Source of the DNA: AM-0621 sp964386705
Lineage (GTDB): Bacteria > Planctomycetota > Planctomycetia > Planctomycetales > Planctomycetaceae
DNA: 64,000 bases
NCBI GenBank assembly: GCA_964386705.1
Contig: CAYLTY010000014.1
Span: 4,082 to 68,081 of the forward strand
Reading direction: 5' to 3'
The translations under genes and the position numbers were made by a program. Below the pieces are notes generated by a model. It made no database searches and had not been told where the DNA came from. It saw only the letters and a program-made list of their open reading frames with translations. How positions within the stretch are numbered: the stretch's first letter is position 1; each line of letters starts with the position of its first letter. Positions 26,928 through 35,859 of the stretch are shown here, one piece after another.

Positions 26928-28058
26928 CTAGCGGGCTGCCAACGGCGGTAGCGCAGTCAGAGCGTCGGCCAGAGGCACGTCTTTGACGACTTCTACATGG
27001 CCCATGCGTGTGGGCAGCACGAAGCGGATGTGATTGCCCACCGTCTTTTTGTCGAGGCGCATCTTGTCGAGCACCGCTTCCGGGGTGATGGCTTCGGTCG
27101 GCGGCAGATCTGTTGGCAGATGGAACGCTTTCAGCAACGCCAGTTGCCGTTCTGTGACTGAGTGATCGATGCGGCCTAAGCGTTCGGCCAGGCGGCTGGC
27201 GCAGAGCATGCCGATGGAGACGGCCTCACCGTGGAGCAGTTGGCCATAGCCTGATAATGCTTCGAAGGCGTGTCCGAAAGTGTGTCCGTAGTTTAGAACG
27301 GCGCGTAAGCCAGTGCGTTCATACTCGTCGCCTTCAACGACCATCGCCTTGAGCTCGCAGCTGCGCGTGATGATGTGCCGCAATGCTTCGGGATCTCGAC
27401 GATTAATCTTTTCCACGGAGCCTTCGAGATACTCGAAGAATTGCGCATCCAGAATCACGCCGTATTTCACAACTTCAGCCAGGCCCGCGCGATACTCGCG
27501 ATCGGGCAGTGTCTTCAGGACATCGGTATCAATGAAGACACCGAGCGGCTGATGGAAGGCACCGATCATGTTTTTCGCGGCAGGGTGATTGATACCGACC
27601 TTGCCACCGACAGAGCTATCAACATCTGCCAGCAGAGTCGTCGGTACCTGCACGAAGGGCACGCCGCGGGTGTAAGTTGCCGCCAGGAAGCCGGCGAGGT
27701 CTCCAATCACGCCACCGCCTACACCAACGACCAGGGTGTGACGCCCGGCGTTGTTCTGAATCATGCGGTCGTAGAGGCTCGACAGTGATTCCAGTGACTT
27801 CGTCGGTTCGCCCGCCGGCAAGTCCACGCGGTCTGTGGACCAGCCGCCTTGATTCAGGCTGTCCTGCACCGTCTCCGCGTGGCTCGACACATTCTCATCG
27901 GTAACCAGTAACGCCTGCAGAGTTCCCGAATGGCTAGGGTACTTTGCACGGAACCAGCGAGTGATCTGTTCGCCAACGGAATTCAGTGTGCCGCTGGTGA
28001 TGAGAATGTCGTAGCTGCGATCTTGAAGGGAGACATGAACCGTGCAGTCGGCGGACAT
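26928..28058 (-). CDS. aroB: 3-dehydroquinate synthase
   Basis: A 376-residue NAD- and metal-dependent enzyme that closes DAHP into 3-dehydroquinate, the second step of the shikimate pathway. It carries the glycine-rich NAD site VGVGGGVIGDLAGFLAATYTRG, PTTLLADVDSSVGGKVGIN, REYRAGLAEVVKYGVI with catalytic lysines, and the metal histidines in LNYGHTFGHAFE and LLHGEAVSIGM. The frame extends upstream to 28145, but MSADCTVHVSLQDRSYDILI fits the family N-terminus. It is downstream of the deacetylase-ACP-FkbH cluster on the same strand, with a ~170-base gap, so it probably has its own promoter. Confidence 0.96.
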   Translation of the reverse strand: MSADCTVHVSLQDRSYDILITSGTLNSVGEQITRWFRAKYPSHSGTLQALLVTDENVSSHAETVQDSLNQGGWSTDRVDLPAGEPTKSLESLSSLYDRMIQNNAGRHTLVVGVGGGVIGDLAGFLAATYTRGVPFVQVPTTLLADVDSSVGGKVGINHPAAKNMIGAFHQPLGVFIDTDVLKTLPDREYRAGLAEVVKYGVILDAQFFEYLEGSVEKINRRDPEALRHIITRSCELKAMVVEGDEYERTGLRAVLNYGHTFGHAFEALSGYGQLLHGEAVSIGMLCASRLAERLGRIDHSVTERQLALLKAFHLPTDLPPTEAITPEAVLDKMRLDKKTVGNHIRFVLPTRMGHVEVVKDVPLADALTALPPLAAR

Positions 28059-28229
28059 AGTGTGATTGCTTGATGAAGGCCTGTAGGGGTAAACCGGCGC
28101 GCCGGCATGGTGCTGATGGCAGCAGCGGCCAGAGCGCGAGCCCATATGGTAATCCCTTTGGCCAGCGAACTTCAGTGATCCGACGTTGCAGATGCTCTGT
28201 GTAGCGGCCTATCGCATGCCGGACAGCGT

Positions 28230-29234
28230 TCAGGCGGCGGACTTCAGGGGCAGGATTTGAGCGAAGCGTTCGGCGTACTCGGCCAGTGTGAGGCCGTCGC
28301 AGAGTTTTGAGGCTTCTGAGAACAGAGCTTCCATGTCGTCGTAGAGGCGTTCAATGTGATTTGCTGTCGGAAAACGCGGACTGCAACCGGGCATGAACTC
28401 GGACGAATGCAGCATGAACTCCACATAGTCGTGCCCGGCCTGCAGAGCGTCGCGCACGGTGTGAAGCAACTGGCGATCGTTGCGGCCGTCTGGACGCAGC
28501 CAGAACGTCGTCGGTGCGAGATGGTTGAGGACCTTCCGCGGGAACGAATGCAGGTTGCTGAAAAGCTCGGCCGCTTTCAGCAGCCCGGTGCGCGGTCGCT
28601 CACGGATCGTGACGGGTAGCTCCAGCAACGTCGGTTGAGAGCAGCCTGCCGGAGTCGGACGTGAAATGTCTTGCGGGTCGAGCCAATACGCCTGCTCCGG
28701 AAAGCGCCGGTAGTCCACAACGTCCGGATGCTGAGGGTCCTCATGCTGCCAGCGAATGTGCGGCGAGACAGAACAATCCACCTGATAACCGAACTCGACG
28801 AGCAGCCGCGCATAGGTTTCGTTGAAGGCCCAGCGACCTGCTCGATGGCTCAGCATCTTCACCCCGAAGGCGTCTTCGAGTTGATGCGTCATCACGGCGA
28901 TCTTGTCGCGCATCACGTCTTCGCTGAACTGAATCAGGTACGGATGCAGGCGATAGTCGTCCGTCGTCAGCGGGACAATAGGCGGGTTGTTCCAGGCATG
29001 CAGGTGCATGCCGATCTCGGCGGTCCCACGCTGTAAGCAGTCTTTAGCGAAGTCGCGATAGACCGGGCACGTGACCATTTCCCAGTTCGTAAGCCACGTG
29101 GGTTTGAACCCGTAGCGCTCACAGAGCTGCTGGAAGCGCGGCAGGTACTTGGCGTTCTCCGTCGTGATCTCACGCGGACACGCCCACAGGTTGTCGCCTT
29201 CCGTATCGATCGTGATAAGAAATGCCGGTCGCAT
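28230..29234 (-). CDS. Polysaccharide deacetylase-like protein
   Basis: A 334-residue protein with the carbohydrate esterase 4 (NodB-like) layout: ITIDTEGDNLW near the start with the catalytic and metal Asp pair, IGMHLHAWNNPP with a metal-site histidine pair, and MLSHRAGRWAFNE as the motif 3 arginine segment. It has no signal peptide, so it should act in the cytoplasm, perhaps on a lipid-linked or nucleotide-linked glycan. AGGAG lies 6 bases before the ATG. It starts 23 bases after the acyl carrier protein stop, making it the last gene of the minus-strand glycan cluster. Substrate unknown. Confidence 0.82.
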   Translation of the reverse strand: MRPAFLITIDTEGDNLWACPREITTENAKYLPRFQQLCERYGFKPTWLTNWEMVTCPVYRDFAKDCLQRGTAEIGMHLHAWNNPPIVPLTTDDYRLHPYLIQFSEDVMRDKIAVMTHQLEDAFGVKMLSHRAGRWAFNETYARLLVEFGYQVDCSVSPHIRWQHEDPQHPDVVDYRRFPEQAYWLDPQDISRPTPAGCSQPTLLELPVTIRERPRTGLLKAAELFSNLHSFPRKVLNHLAPTTFWLRPDGRNDRQLLHTVRDALQAGHDYVEFMLHSSEFMPGCSPRFPTANHIERLYDDMEALFSEASKLCDGLTLAEYAERFAQILPLKSAA

Positions 29235-29257
29235 CGTGAACTCCTGCCCGCGCCGCT

Positions 29258-29506
29258 TCAGGCCGCAGCGCGAGTCTGGCCAGTCAGGTACTGTTGAATC
29301 GCCGAGAACGAGACCAGCGCTGGCAGGTCGTCTGGAGCAATTTGCACTCCGAAGGACTCTTCAATGACAGCAGCCAGCGTCAGCGTGGCCAATGAATCCC
29401 ACGCTGGCAGTGAACCCATCGCCGCGCCTGCGAACTCGCTGGTGGAAACGTCCGGGAAGACAACGGAAAAAACTTCTTCAAGCTGCGTTTGCAGAGGGCT
29501 GCTCAT
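29258..29506 (-). CDS. Acyl carrier protein
   Basis: An 82-residue carrier protein. GSLPAWDSLATLTLAAVIEESF contains the DSL motif, whose serine takes the 4'-phosphopantetheine arm, placed at the N-terminal end of helix 2 as in ACPs. The C-terminus LPALVSFSAIQQYLTG is the usual third and fourth helix. The ATG at 29506 lies 29 bases inside the end of fkbH, so the two are probably translationally coupled. With FkbH as neighbour it most likely carries the glyceryl or related unit that FkbH-type enzymes load from a phosphorylated three-carbon precursor. No ketosynthase is nearby. Confidence 0.88.
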   Translation of the reverse strand: MSSPLQTQLEEVFSVVFPDVSTSEFAGAAMGSLPAWDSLATLTLAAVIEESFGVQIAPDDLPALVSFSAIQQYLTGQTRAAA

Positions 29507-31226
29507 GATTGATGACCTGAGAAAAGAGTTGAGGGCAGTTCCAGGCGAACTGTGATTTATGAAGTGTCGCGCTGCCGCTGGGGGCAGCGCCGCAGAGTTG
29601 TTGCAGAGTCTCCTGCAGCGGTCCGTTGCGATCGGTGGCCGCGAAGTCGAACTGCAAAGTGTCACAACTGAGGCGGTCGAACAGCGCTTTCACGGTCGTG
29701 TGTTCAATGCGTCGTGAGAACGCGCGGCAGCTCAGCACCCAGGCGTCGATGCGTGCGGTTTTTGAGTCGATCCGCTTACCAACAACGGCGGCAATCTTGC
29801 CGAGCGGTGCGTACTTGTCGGCGTAGCTCACGCTGAGCACGAAGGTCTGCGGATCGGCGAGTCGAGTTGACCAGCTTGTCTCATCAATGCGACGACCGTT
29901 GAGGTTGAACTGGTTTGTCTTGTTGAGCAGTTCAAACATCCGAGTGTCGGGCTGATTCCATTCCAGAGTGATCGTCGCTTGAGCCTGCGACAGGAACTCA
30001 TCGGGGTTGGCTTCAGCCGCCTCGAGCTGCTGATTGGCTTTGAGGCTCGCAACTCGCAGCTTGTCTTCTTCTGTAACTTGAGTTTTGCCGAACAGGCCTC
30101 GCAGCTCGTTCAACAACTGCACAATGGCCGCTTCGTTGCCGGTCGGAAATTGTTTGGTAGTGATCTGCGGAAAGGCACTAGCCACTTCGGCGAGTTCCGT
30201 CGGACTGTCGTCAACGAAGACCACTGCATCGGGATGAATGTTCCAGGCGGTGAGGATGCGTCGAATGGATTCCGACTTTGGTCCCCAGTTGGCTTCGACT
30301 GGAAACAACTTATCGGTCGGCACGACGAGGTCGGTTCGTGCCAAACCTTGAGTCGCAATCTTCGCGTCGTTTTTGCTGGCAACAGCGATCAAGACACCGA
30401 GATCCGCGAGCGCCGCCAGTTGTTCCTGATAGAGCCCGTGACCCAGCGCATGATGGTCCAGATCCCACGCAACGTTGGCGACACCATCCTCGCCGATGAT
30501 GCCGTGCCAGAGCGTGTTGTCGAGGTCTGTGATGATGCCCTTCTTCGCAGCTGCTGGTTTCAGCAAGGCAGCTAAGCCTTGGGCCAGCTTCGCGGCGTGT
30601 TCCATCTGATACGGATAGCCGGAACGCAAATCTGAAGCGGCATCATGTCGCGCGGCCAGCGGTGATTCCGTATCCAGCCATTGCGAATCGATGACTCGAC
30701 AACGCGATGCGGCGGCGATGGTCGCAGCGAACTGTTGCACGCGAACTCGCAGGTTCCAGGCGATCGCATCGCCCGTTGCTGTTGGGCTCTTGAAGAGGGG
30801 CGGCAAGGGCAACGTCGGCAATGAGACGGCCACCGAGCGAGCTTCGGCCACGGCTAAAACTTCTTTGGCCAGTTCATCCAGTCGGCGTGTTACAGAATCC
30901 AGAATGTCGGCGTGCCGATCAGGGCGCCAACCGTGCGTCGTGCGCCAGCCAAGTCGAGGATCGAGATCGGACCATTCCAAGACCACAGCCGCGCCACTGG
31001 GACCGGTGTCTCCCGCGTCGCGAACCTTACGCAGCGTGCCCAGCAGGTCGCCGAACAGCCCGACATCCACTAGCACCGCACCACCCGAGATTCGTTGCGC
31101 GAGTTCTCCGCCGAGAAACGTCTTCAGATGTAATGGCGTGAAGCCACACGCCAGCACAAATAGATGCTGCGCGGACAGATCCTTCAGTCGCTCATTCACA
31201 AGTTTCAGTGCTTCAATCAACTTCAA
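29478..31226 (-). CDS. FkbH-like HAD-IIIC family protein
   Basis: A 582-residue protein. The HAD core is GIITDLDNTLWHGIIGEDG with the DxDxT nucleophile site, then IAVASKNDAKIA and DAVVFVDDSPTELAEV. The N-terminal ~200 residues (LFVLACGFTPLHLKTFL) and the C-terminal N-acyltransferase-like region are typical of FkbH homologues. FkbH-type proteins form glyceryl-ACP from 1,3-bisphosphoglycerate in hydroxymalonyl pathways. The start was placed at a TTG (31226) because it follows AAAGGA at good spacing and gives KLIEALKLVN, the common family N-terminus; a GTG at 31259 would overlap the previous gene. The stop overlaps the ACP start. Confidence 0.87.
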   Translation of the reverse strand: MKLIEALKLVNERLKDLSAQHLFVLACGFTPLHLKTFLGGELAQRISGGAVLVDVGLFGDLLGTLRKVRDAGDTGPSGAAVVLEWSDLDPRLGWRTTHGWRPDRHADILDSVTRRLDELAKEVLAVAEARSVAVSLPTLPLPPLFKSPTATGDAIAWNLRVRVQQFAATIAAASRCRVIDSQWLDTESPLAARHDAASDLRSGYPYQMEHAAKLAQGLAALLKPAAAKKGIITDLDNTLWHGIIGEDGVANVAWDLDHHALGHGLYQEQLAALADLGVLIAVASKNDAKIATQGLARTDLVVPTDKLFPVEANWGPKSESIRRILTAWNIHPDAVVFVDDSPTELAEVASAFPQITTKQFPTGNEAAIVQLLNELRGLFGKTQVTEEDKLRVASLKANQQLEAAEANPDEFLSQAQATITLEWNQPDTRMFELLNKTNQFNLNGRRIDETSWSTRLADPQTFVLSVSYADKYAPLGKIAAVVGKRIDSKTARIDAWVLSCRAFSRRIEHTTVKALFDRLSCDTLQFDFAATDRNGPLQETLQQLCGAAPSGSATLHKSQFAWNCPQLFSQVINHEQPSANAA

Positions 31227-31248
31227 GGTGGCATCCTTTCGCACCGAC

Positions 31249-32340
31249 TCAGGCAACACGTTTCATCGGGAGAGCCGATTGCTGGCCTAAGAACGGGGGC
31301 CTCAATCCATTGTCGCACCAGTCGAAGTTGACCAGCCAGTGTGATGTGTCTTCAGACCAGTCCGGTTTACGCAGCAGGCTGCCGATGACGAACGGGCGAG
31401 CGTTGGGGCGTTCTTTGAATCCGATCTGTTCCAGCACTTGCCGCAATGTGTCATCAGCGGCGGTCACGATGACTCCCTGTCGACGGCGCGAACCAGAGGA
31501 ACTCACCGCAATTGCCGCCATGATGCCACGTGCGAGTGTCATTGAGTCATCCGCGTCGGCGTGAGCGACCAGCACGCGTTGTCGTTGTTCGTTAAGCACC
31601 ACATAGCCCGCGGTGTCCGCACCGCGCAGGATGCGGAACAGCCGGTAGCGGACGAAGTCGATCTGTGTGTTGTAGCGCCAGTTCAACCAGTCGCAGTCCG
31701 CAGCCAGGCGAAACGCGAATGGCGACGTCGTTGGCAATAAGTCCGGTGTGAAACCGGTTTCTTCGACTACCGTGATCGCGCGGTCGGAGTGAGTAGCCGC
31801 CAACTGATCTACTCGTTGGCGAGCCGGTGACCACAACAACAGATTCTTTGCCGCCGCACGCCACCAGACATCGCTGGGGTTCTCGGCGTAAGGTGAATTG
31901 AGTTCGAACTGGCGCACGCCGGGGTAAGTCGTCCAGCGCTTCGGATCGAGCAGCCGATGTGTGTCCGGGCTGCCGCCGAAGATCAGGCCGTACTGACACT
32001 GCTTCAGCCAGTTCAGGAAGAGGATGCCGCCAGCACCGGGTTGAAAGGCTCGAAAGTTGGAACCGAAGCCCAGCTTTATCCGCCGACCCGGCACATCAAA
32101 CGGCACGACCTCATGACCGAGCACACCCAAAATCTGATCGGTCTCATCGACCAGCAGATTCAAGCGGCAGCTCGGCGCATCGCAGTAGTAGTAATCGACG
32201 AAGTCGGGATAGCTCAGCCCGTGATACGGTTCGAGCAGGTTAACCAGCGGCCGAAACCACGCGCCGCGACTGCCATCAAACTCGACAATGCGAGTCTTCG
32301 GTCGCGGCTGAATTGCGGGATTTTCGGGCGTCGAAGACAT
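31249..32340 (-). CDS. GNAT-fold acyltransferase-like protein
   Basis: A 363-residue protein with two halves. The N-terminal part (FDGSRGAWFRPLVNLLEPYHGLSYPDFVDYYY) carries LVDETDQILGVLGHEVVPF, a GNAT-like beta segment, and IKLGFGSNFRAFQPGAGGILFLNWL, a candidate acyl-CoA or acyl-ACP loop. The second half has FRLAADCDWLNWRYN, RGADTAGYVVLNEQ and LEQIGFKERPNARPFV, the latter like the final GNAT strand-helix. It lies 22 bases upstream of fkbH on the same strand and is likely to transfer the ACP-bound unit to an acceptor sugar or amine. Substrate is inferred from context. Confidence 0.7.
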   Translation of the reverse strand: MSSTPENPAIQPRPKTRIVEFDGSRGAWFRPLVNLLEPYHGLSYPDFVDYYYCDAPSCRLNLLVDETDQILGVLGHEVVPFDVPGRRIKLGFGSNFRAFQPGAGGILFLNWLKQCQYGLIFGGSPDTHRLLDPKRWTTYPGVRQFELNSPYAENPSDVWWRAAAKNLLLWSPARQRVDQLAATHSDRAITVVEETGFTPDLLPTTSPFAFRLAADCDWLNWRYNTQIDFVRYRLFRILRGADTAGYVVLNEQRQRVLVAHADADDSMTLARGIMAAIAVSSSGSRRRQGVIVTAADDTLRQVLEQIGFKERPNARPFVIGSLLRKPDWSEDTSHWLVNFDWCDNGLRPPFLGQQSALPMKRVA

Positions 32341-32424
32341 CAAACGAACCGGGTTTACGAGGAACGATGAGCAGCGAGTCAGGGCGTGACATCAACACCG
32401 CCCGTGACCGTGCCCGACCATCAA

Positions 32425-33273
32425 TCACCGACTGGCATATACGTCGAACAAACCGGCTTCAGAACCGACCGCCTGTTGCTCGAACGTCACGTTGAAACCG
32501 GCATGATCCAGAATTTGCAGGATGTCGCGCAGCACGTCGCCTTCATGATCGTGCACTTCCATGACGACCTGCTGAATCAGCGGCCAATGGTGCTTCTGAA
32601 TGCCGTTGAGGATTTCCAGTTCGCAGCGTTCGGCATCGACCTTCAGCAGATCGATGCAGGTTAGATGATGTTCGTTGATCACCGACGACAGCGTGCGCAT
32701 CGCACAGGCCAGGCGCAGCGGTTGACCGAGCTTCTGCTGAGCGAGTCGTTCGATCGACGCATCGGACAGCCACTTGGACATTCCGCGCCGTTCAGCTTCA
32801 TCGCGGATGCTGGCCTTCAACACCTGAAAGTCTTCGGCCGTGTGTGCATGGAAGCCGGACAGAATCGAATACCCCGGATAGAACGTCAGTACGCTCGACC
32901 CGTTGCTGGACGATGCTCCGCATTCATAAACGTGCGTCTTGCCGAGCGTGGTCTGCGTGTTGCGTCGCAAGGCTTCTGCAGCGATCGGTGAAGGCTCGAA
33001 CGCGAAGATCGTTGCATCCGCGCAAACTTGCCGGGTTCGCAAAGAGAACATGCCGATGTTGGCACCGACATCGAACACCACCGCTCCCGCAGGCAACTGC
33101 ATGCCGCGACGGTAGTAAAGGTCCTGCTCGAAGATTTCTGAGTACAGGAACTCGGTCTCGTGCCGATTGATTTCCCAGACGGGCGTGCCGTTCGGAAGCT
33201 TGGTCGCGCGCAGCCGATCGATCCACTGGCTGGCTTCTGGAGAGTTCGCTGCTGCGGTTGATTGTAATGCCAT
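32425..33273 (-). CDS. FkbM family SAM-dependent methyltransferase
   Basis: A 282-residue methyltransferase. The SAM site is VVFDVGANIGMFSLRT, followed by TIFAFEPSPIAAEALRRN and the FkbM-typical late motif IDLLKVDAERCELEILNGI with VVMEVHDHEGD. FkbM proteins O-methylate sugars or polyketides. The ATG at 33273 is preceded by GGGACAGG. It sits between an unknown gene and the GNAT gene in the same-strand cluster. Upstream frame extension to 33366 lacks the family N-terminus and was not used. Confidence 0.88.
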   Translation of the reverse strand: MALQSTAAANSPEASQWIDRLRATKLPNGTPVWEINRHETEFLYSEIFEQDLYYRRGMQLPAGAVVFDVGANIGMFSLRTRQVCADATIFAFEPSPIAAEALRRNTQTTLGKTHVYECGASSSNGSSVLTFYPGYSILSGFHAHTAEDFQVLKASIRDEAERRGMSKWLSDASIERLAQQKLGQPLRLACAMRTLSSVINEHHLTCIDLLKVDAERCELEILNGIQKHHWPLIQQVVMEVHDHEGDVLRDILQILDHAGFNVTFEQQAVGSEAGLFDVYASR

Positions 33274-33464
33274 GAAACCTGTCCCTTCCCTGGGAACCAA
33301 AACGAAGCCCGCGCGCAAGTGGTGCGTCCGCACCGCCGCGTCACACGGAGTTCTACGGCAGCTCAAAAGAGACGGTCAACGGCGGTTTTCGGGGCCGCCA
33401 ACCGCACGTTCTTAAACCTTGCCGCACTTATAGATAAGAACGATGACGCCCGCCGCGCGGGAGC

Positions 33465-34121
33465 CTATTCACCTTGCGGGCGGCTGGTGCTGCGCAGAGC
33501 ACAACCCAGAACGTAGCTGGCTCGGACCAGTTCCCGCTCCGTAATGAGCCCGCTAATGCGGTTGCCGAAGTTAGGTGCAATGCCCCATTGGCCGAGCACA
33601 TCGAACATGGCTTCGGCTCGAGTGCCATCCAGCCGGTACTGCTGCTTGAACTCCGTGGCTTCGTCAGGAGGAACGTCCTCAAACTGGCTGAGCAGCAGGA
33701 AGTCGCCCTCGTTCGCCATCTTCAGATGCAGATTGCGGAATTCGCCTGACAGAAAGTGATCGACCGGAACGGTGGTCTGCAGCGGACCGGTGAGTATCGC
33801 ATGAGTGACAATCGTCGGATCGTCCTCGGCAATTCTTGCCGCGGTTTCGCAGACGGCATAGATGACACTCTCGTCAACCAGCGAGCCTTCAATATGTCGA
33901 CGGGATGTATGCCGCGACCAGGTGTCTGCCAGCAGGTCGATCTGCACGTGCGGCGGCACGCCCTTCAGGAACGGCACTTCGGTCAGGTAGCCGAAGCAGT
34001 CGTTGCTGTCTTCGATTTGCTGAGACAAGACGATGCGCTCCAGCGTGTCTTGAAACGCCAGCCGGAATGCTAAATACGTCAGGCCCGTGTGAGGGAGTGG
34101 GTCGCCGCAGAGGTAGATCAT
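33465..34121 (-). CDS. Conserved-looking protein of unknown function at head of glycan cluster
   Basis: A 218-residue soluble protein with no signal peptide or membrane segment. Notable stretches are MIYLCGDPLPHTGLTYLAFRLAFQ, VPPHVQIDLLADTWSRHT, and VDHFLSGEFRNLHLKMANEGDFLLLSQFEDVPPDEA. I do not recognise the family. It is the first gene of the minus-strand run leading through FkbM, GNAT, FkbH, ACP and the deacetylase, with a 190-base gap before FkbM, so it may belong to the cluster or simply precede it. Composition matches the neighbours. Confidence 0.7.
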   Translation of the reverse strand: MIYLCGDPLPHTGLTYLAFRLAFQDTLERIVLSQQIEDSNDCFGYLTEVPFLKGVPPHVQIDLLADTWSRHTSRRHIEGSLVDESVIYAVCETAARIAEDDPTIVTHAILTGPLQTTVPVDHFLSGEFRNLHLKMANEGDFLLLSQFEDVPPDEATEFKQQYRLDGTRAEAMFDVLGQWGIAPNFGNRISGLITERELVRASYVLGCALRSTSRPQGE

Positions 34122-34331
34122 GGCACTGCCATGCTCATCAGCGCGTCGACCAAACTCAATTCGAAATCACCTCAGGATTCAGAAAATCGTGGTCTCACCC
34201 CGCGACACCAGTTCCTGATGACTGACTCCGAGAAACTCCTCAGGCAGTACAGTTTGACGCGGCGGTTCACAAGTTTGCGCCTTGAACCGACACTACTGTC
34301 TCCTGCTGTATTCTGCGATCGCACACCGTAG

Positions 34332-35777
34332 CTACGACAGGATGCCTTTCACGACGTCGCCGTGAACGTCGGTCAGGCGGTACTGGCGGCCCTGATAGCG
34401 GAAGGTCAGACGCGTGTGATCGATGCCGCAGAGGTGCAGCAGCGTGGCCTGCATGTCATGCACATGCACGGGGTTCTCGGTGATGTTCCAGCCGAAGTCG
34501 TCCGTAGCTCCGTACACAGAACCCTTCTTGATGCCCCCACCAGCCAGCCACCAGCTGTAGGCTCGCCCAAAGTGATCGCGGCCTTTCGGGTTGGTCGGAT
34601 CGCCCTGACCAAACGGCGTGCGACCGAACTCGCCACCCCAGACGACAAGCGTATCCTCCAGTAGACCACGTTCTTTGAGGTCTCGCACCAGCGCCGCTGA
34701 AGGGCCTTCGGTGTCTTTGCATTGGGCTTCGAGCTGCGTGAACAGGTTGCCGTGCTGATCCCAACCAGAGTGCATCAACTGCACAAATCGCACACCGCGT
34801 TCCAACAACCGCCGCGCGATCAGGCAGTTGTTGGCGAAGGTACCTTTCACCAGCACGTCCGAGCCGTAGCGTTCCAGCGTGGCTTTGGTCTCTCCTGAGA
34901 AGTCAACAAGGTCCGGCACGCTGGACTGCATGCGGAAGGCCATTTCGTATTGCGCGATGCGGGTATCAATCTCGGGATCGCCATAGTCCGCCAGATGAGC
35001 CGCATTCATCGCGGCGATTTCATCCAGCAGCGCACGACGACCTTCAGAACTGACTCCCGGTGGGTTGGCGAGATAGGGGACGAGGTCGCCCGTGTTGCGG
35101 AACCTCACGCCTTGAAAACGACTCGGTAAAAAGCCGCTGCCCCAGTAGTAATCGAAGAACAGTTGCCCACACGTCTTGCCCTTGTCACTGGACGTCATCA
35201 CGACGAAGGCCGGCAGGTTGTCGGTGTCGCTGCCCAATCCATACGACAGCCACGCACCCATGCTCGGACGACCGGGGACTTGTGCTCCCGTCATGAAGAA
35301 CGTCACGCCCGGAGCGTGATTTACCGCTTCGGTGTACATACTGCGGACCAGGCAGATGTCATCCGCAATTGCTCCGACGTTGGGCAGCATCTCGCTCATG
35401 GCAATGCCCGCCTGCCCGTACTTCTTGTGCGGCTTGATCGCGGGCTGACACGGCCACTTGGCATAACCCGCCGACATCGTCGACAACCGCGTCGTGCCGC
35501 GCACCGAGTCTGGAATGTCCTTACCCTTCATTTCCTGCATGACGGGCTTTTCATCGAACAGGTCGACGTGCGAAGGTCCTCCACCTTGCCACAGCATCAC
35601 GATGCGTTTGGCCTTCGGAGCATGATGCGGCAACCCCGCTAATGCCTTATCAGCGGCCAGGGTCGACGTTTGAGCATTCAGCGAAGCCAGCGCCGCGAGT
35701 CCCACGCCACTGGCGGTAGACCCAAAGAACTGCCGGCGCGTGACACGTGCCATGTTTTCGATTTGCAGGTGATTCAT
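34332..35777 (-). CDS. DUF1501 domain protein (Tat-type signal)
   Basis: A 481-residue exported protein. The N-terminus holds a twin-arginine motif, TRRQFFG, followed by SGVGLAALASL, and cleavage is likely near TLAADKA. The body is the DUF1501 (alkaline-phosphatase-superfamily-like) fold: KRIVMLWQGGGPSHVDLFDEKP, then GFLPSRFQGVRF, LVVWGGEFGRTPFGQ and GRDHFGRAYSWWLAGGGI, with the conserved DHFGR and HD residues of the metal site. DUF1501 proteins are expanded in planctomycetes, usually with DUF1549/DUF1553 cytochrome-like proteins, as here. Start choice is between the ATG at 35777 and the ATG at 35753; neither has a clear ribosome binding site. Confidence 0.9.
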   Translation of the reverse strand: MNHLQIENMARVTRRQFFGSTASGVGLAALASLNAQTSTLAADKALAGLPHHAPKAKRIVMLWQGGGPSHVDLFDEKPVMQEMKGKDIPDSVRGTTRLSTMSAGYAKWPCQPAIKPHKKYGQAGIAMSEMLPNVGAIADDICLVRSMYTEAVNHAPGVTFFMTGAQVPGRPSMGAWLSYGLGSDTDNLPAFVVMTSSDKGKTCGQLFFDYYWGSGFLPSRFQGVRFRNTGDLVPYLANPPGVSSEGRRALLDEIAAMNAAHLADYGDPEIDTRIAQYEMAFRMQSSVPDLVDFSGETKATLERYGSDVLVKGTFANNCLIARRLLERGVRFVQLMHSGWDQHGNLFTQLEAQCKDTEGPSAALVRDLKERGLLEDTLVVWGGEFGRTPFGQGDPTNPKGRDHFGRAYSWWLAGGGIKKGSVYGATDDFGWNITENPVHVHDMQATLLHLCGIDHTRLTFRYQGRQYRLTDVHGDVVKGILS

Positions 35778-35859
35778 AGTGAGTTGGTACACGTTGTTAT
35801 GAGCTAAGCCGCAGAGCCAAGCTGTTACAGTTTGATCATGTCAGGGTTGGTAACTGATG

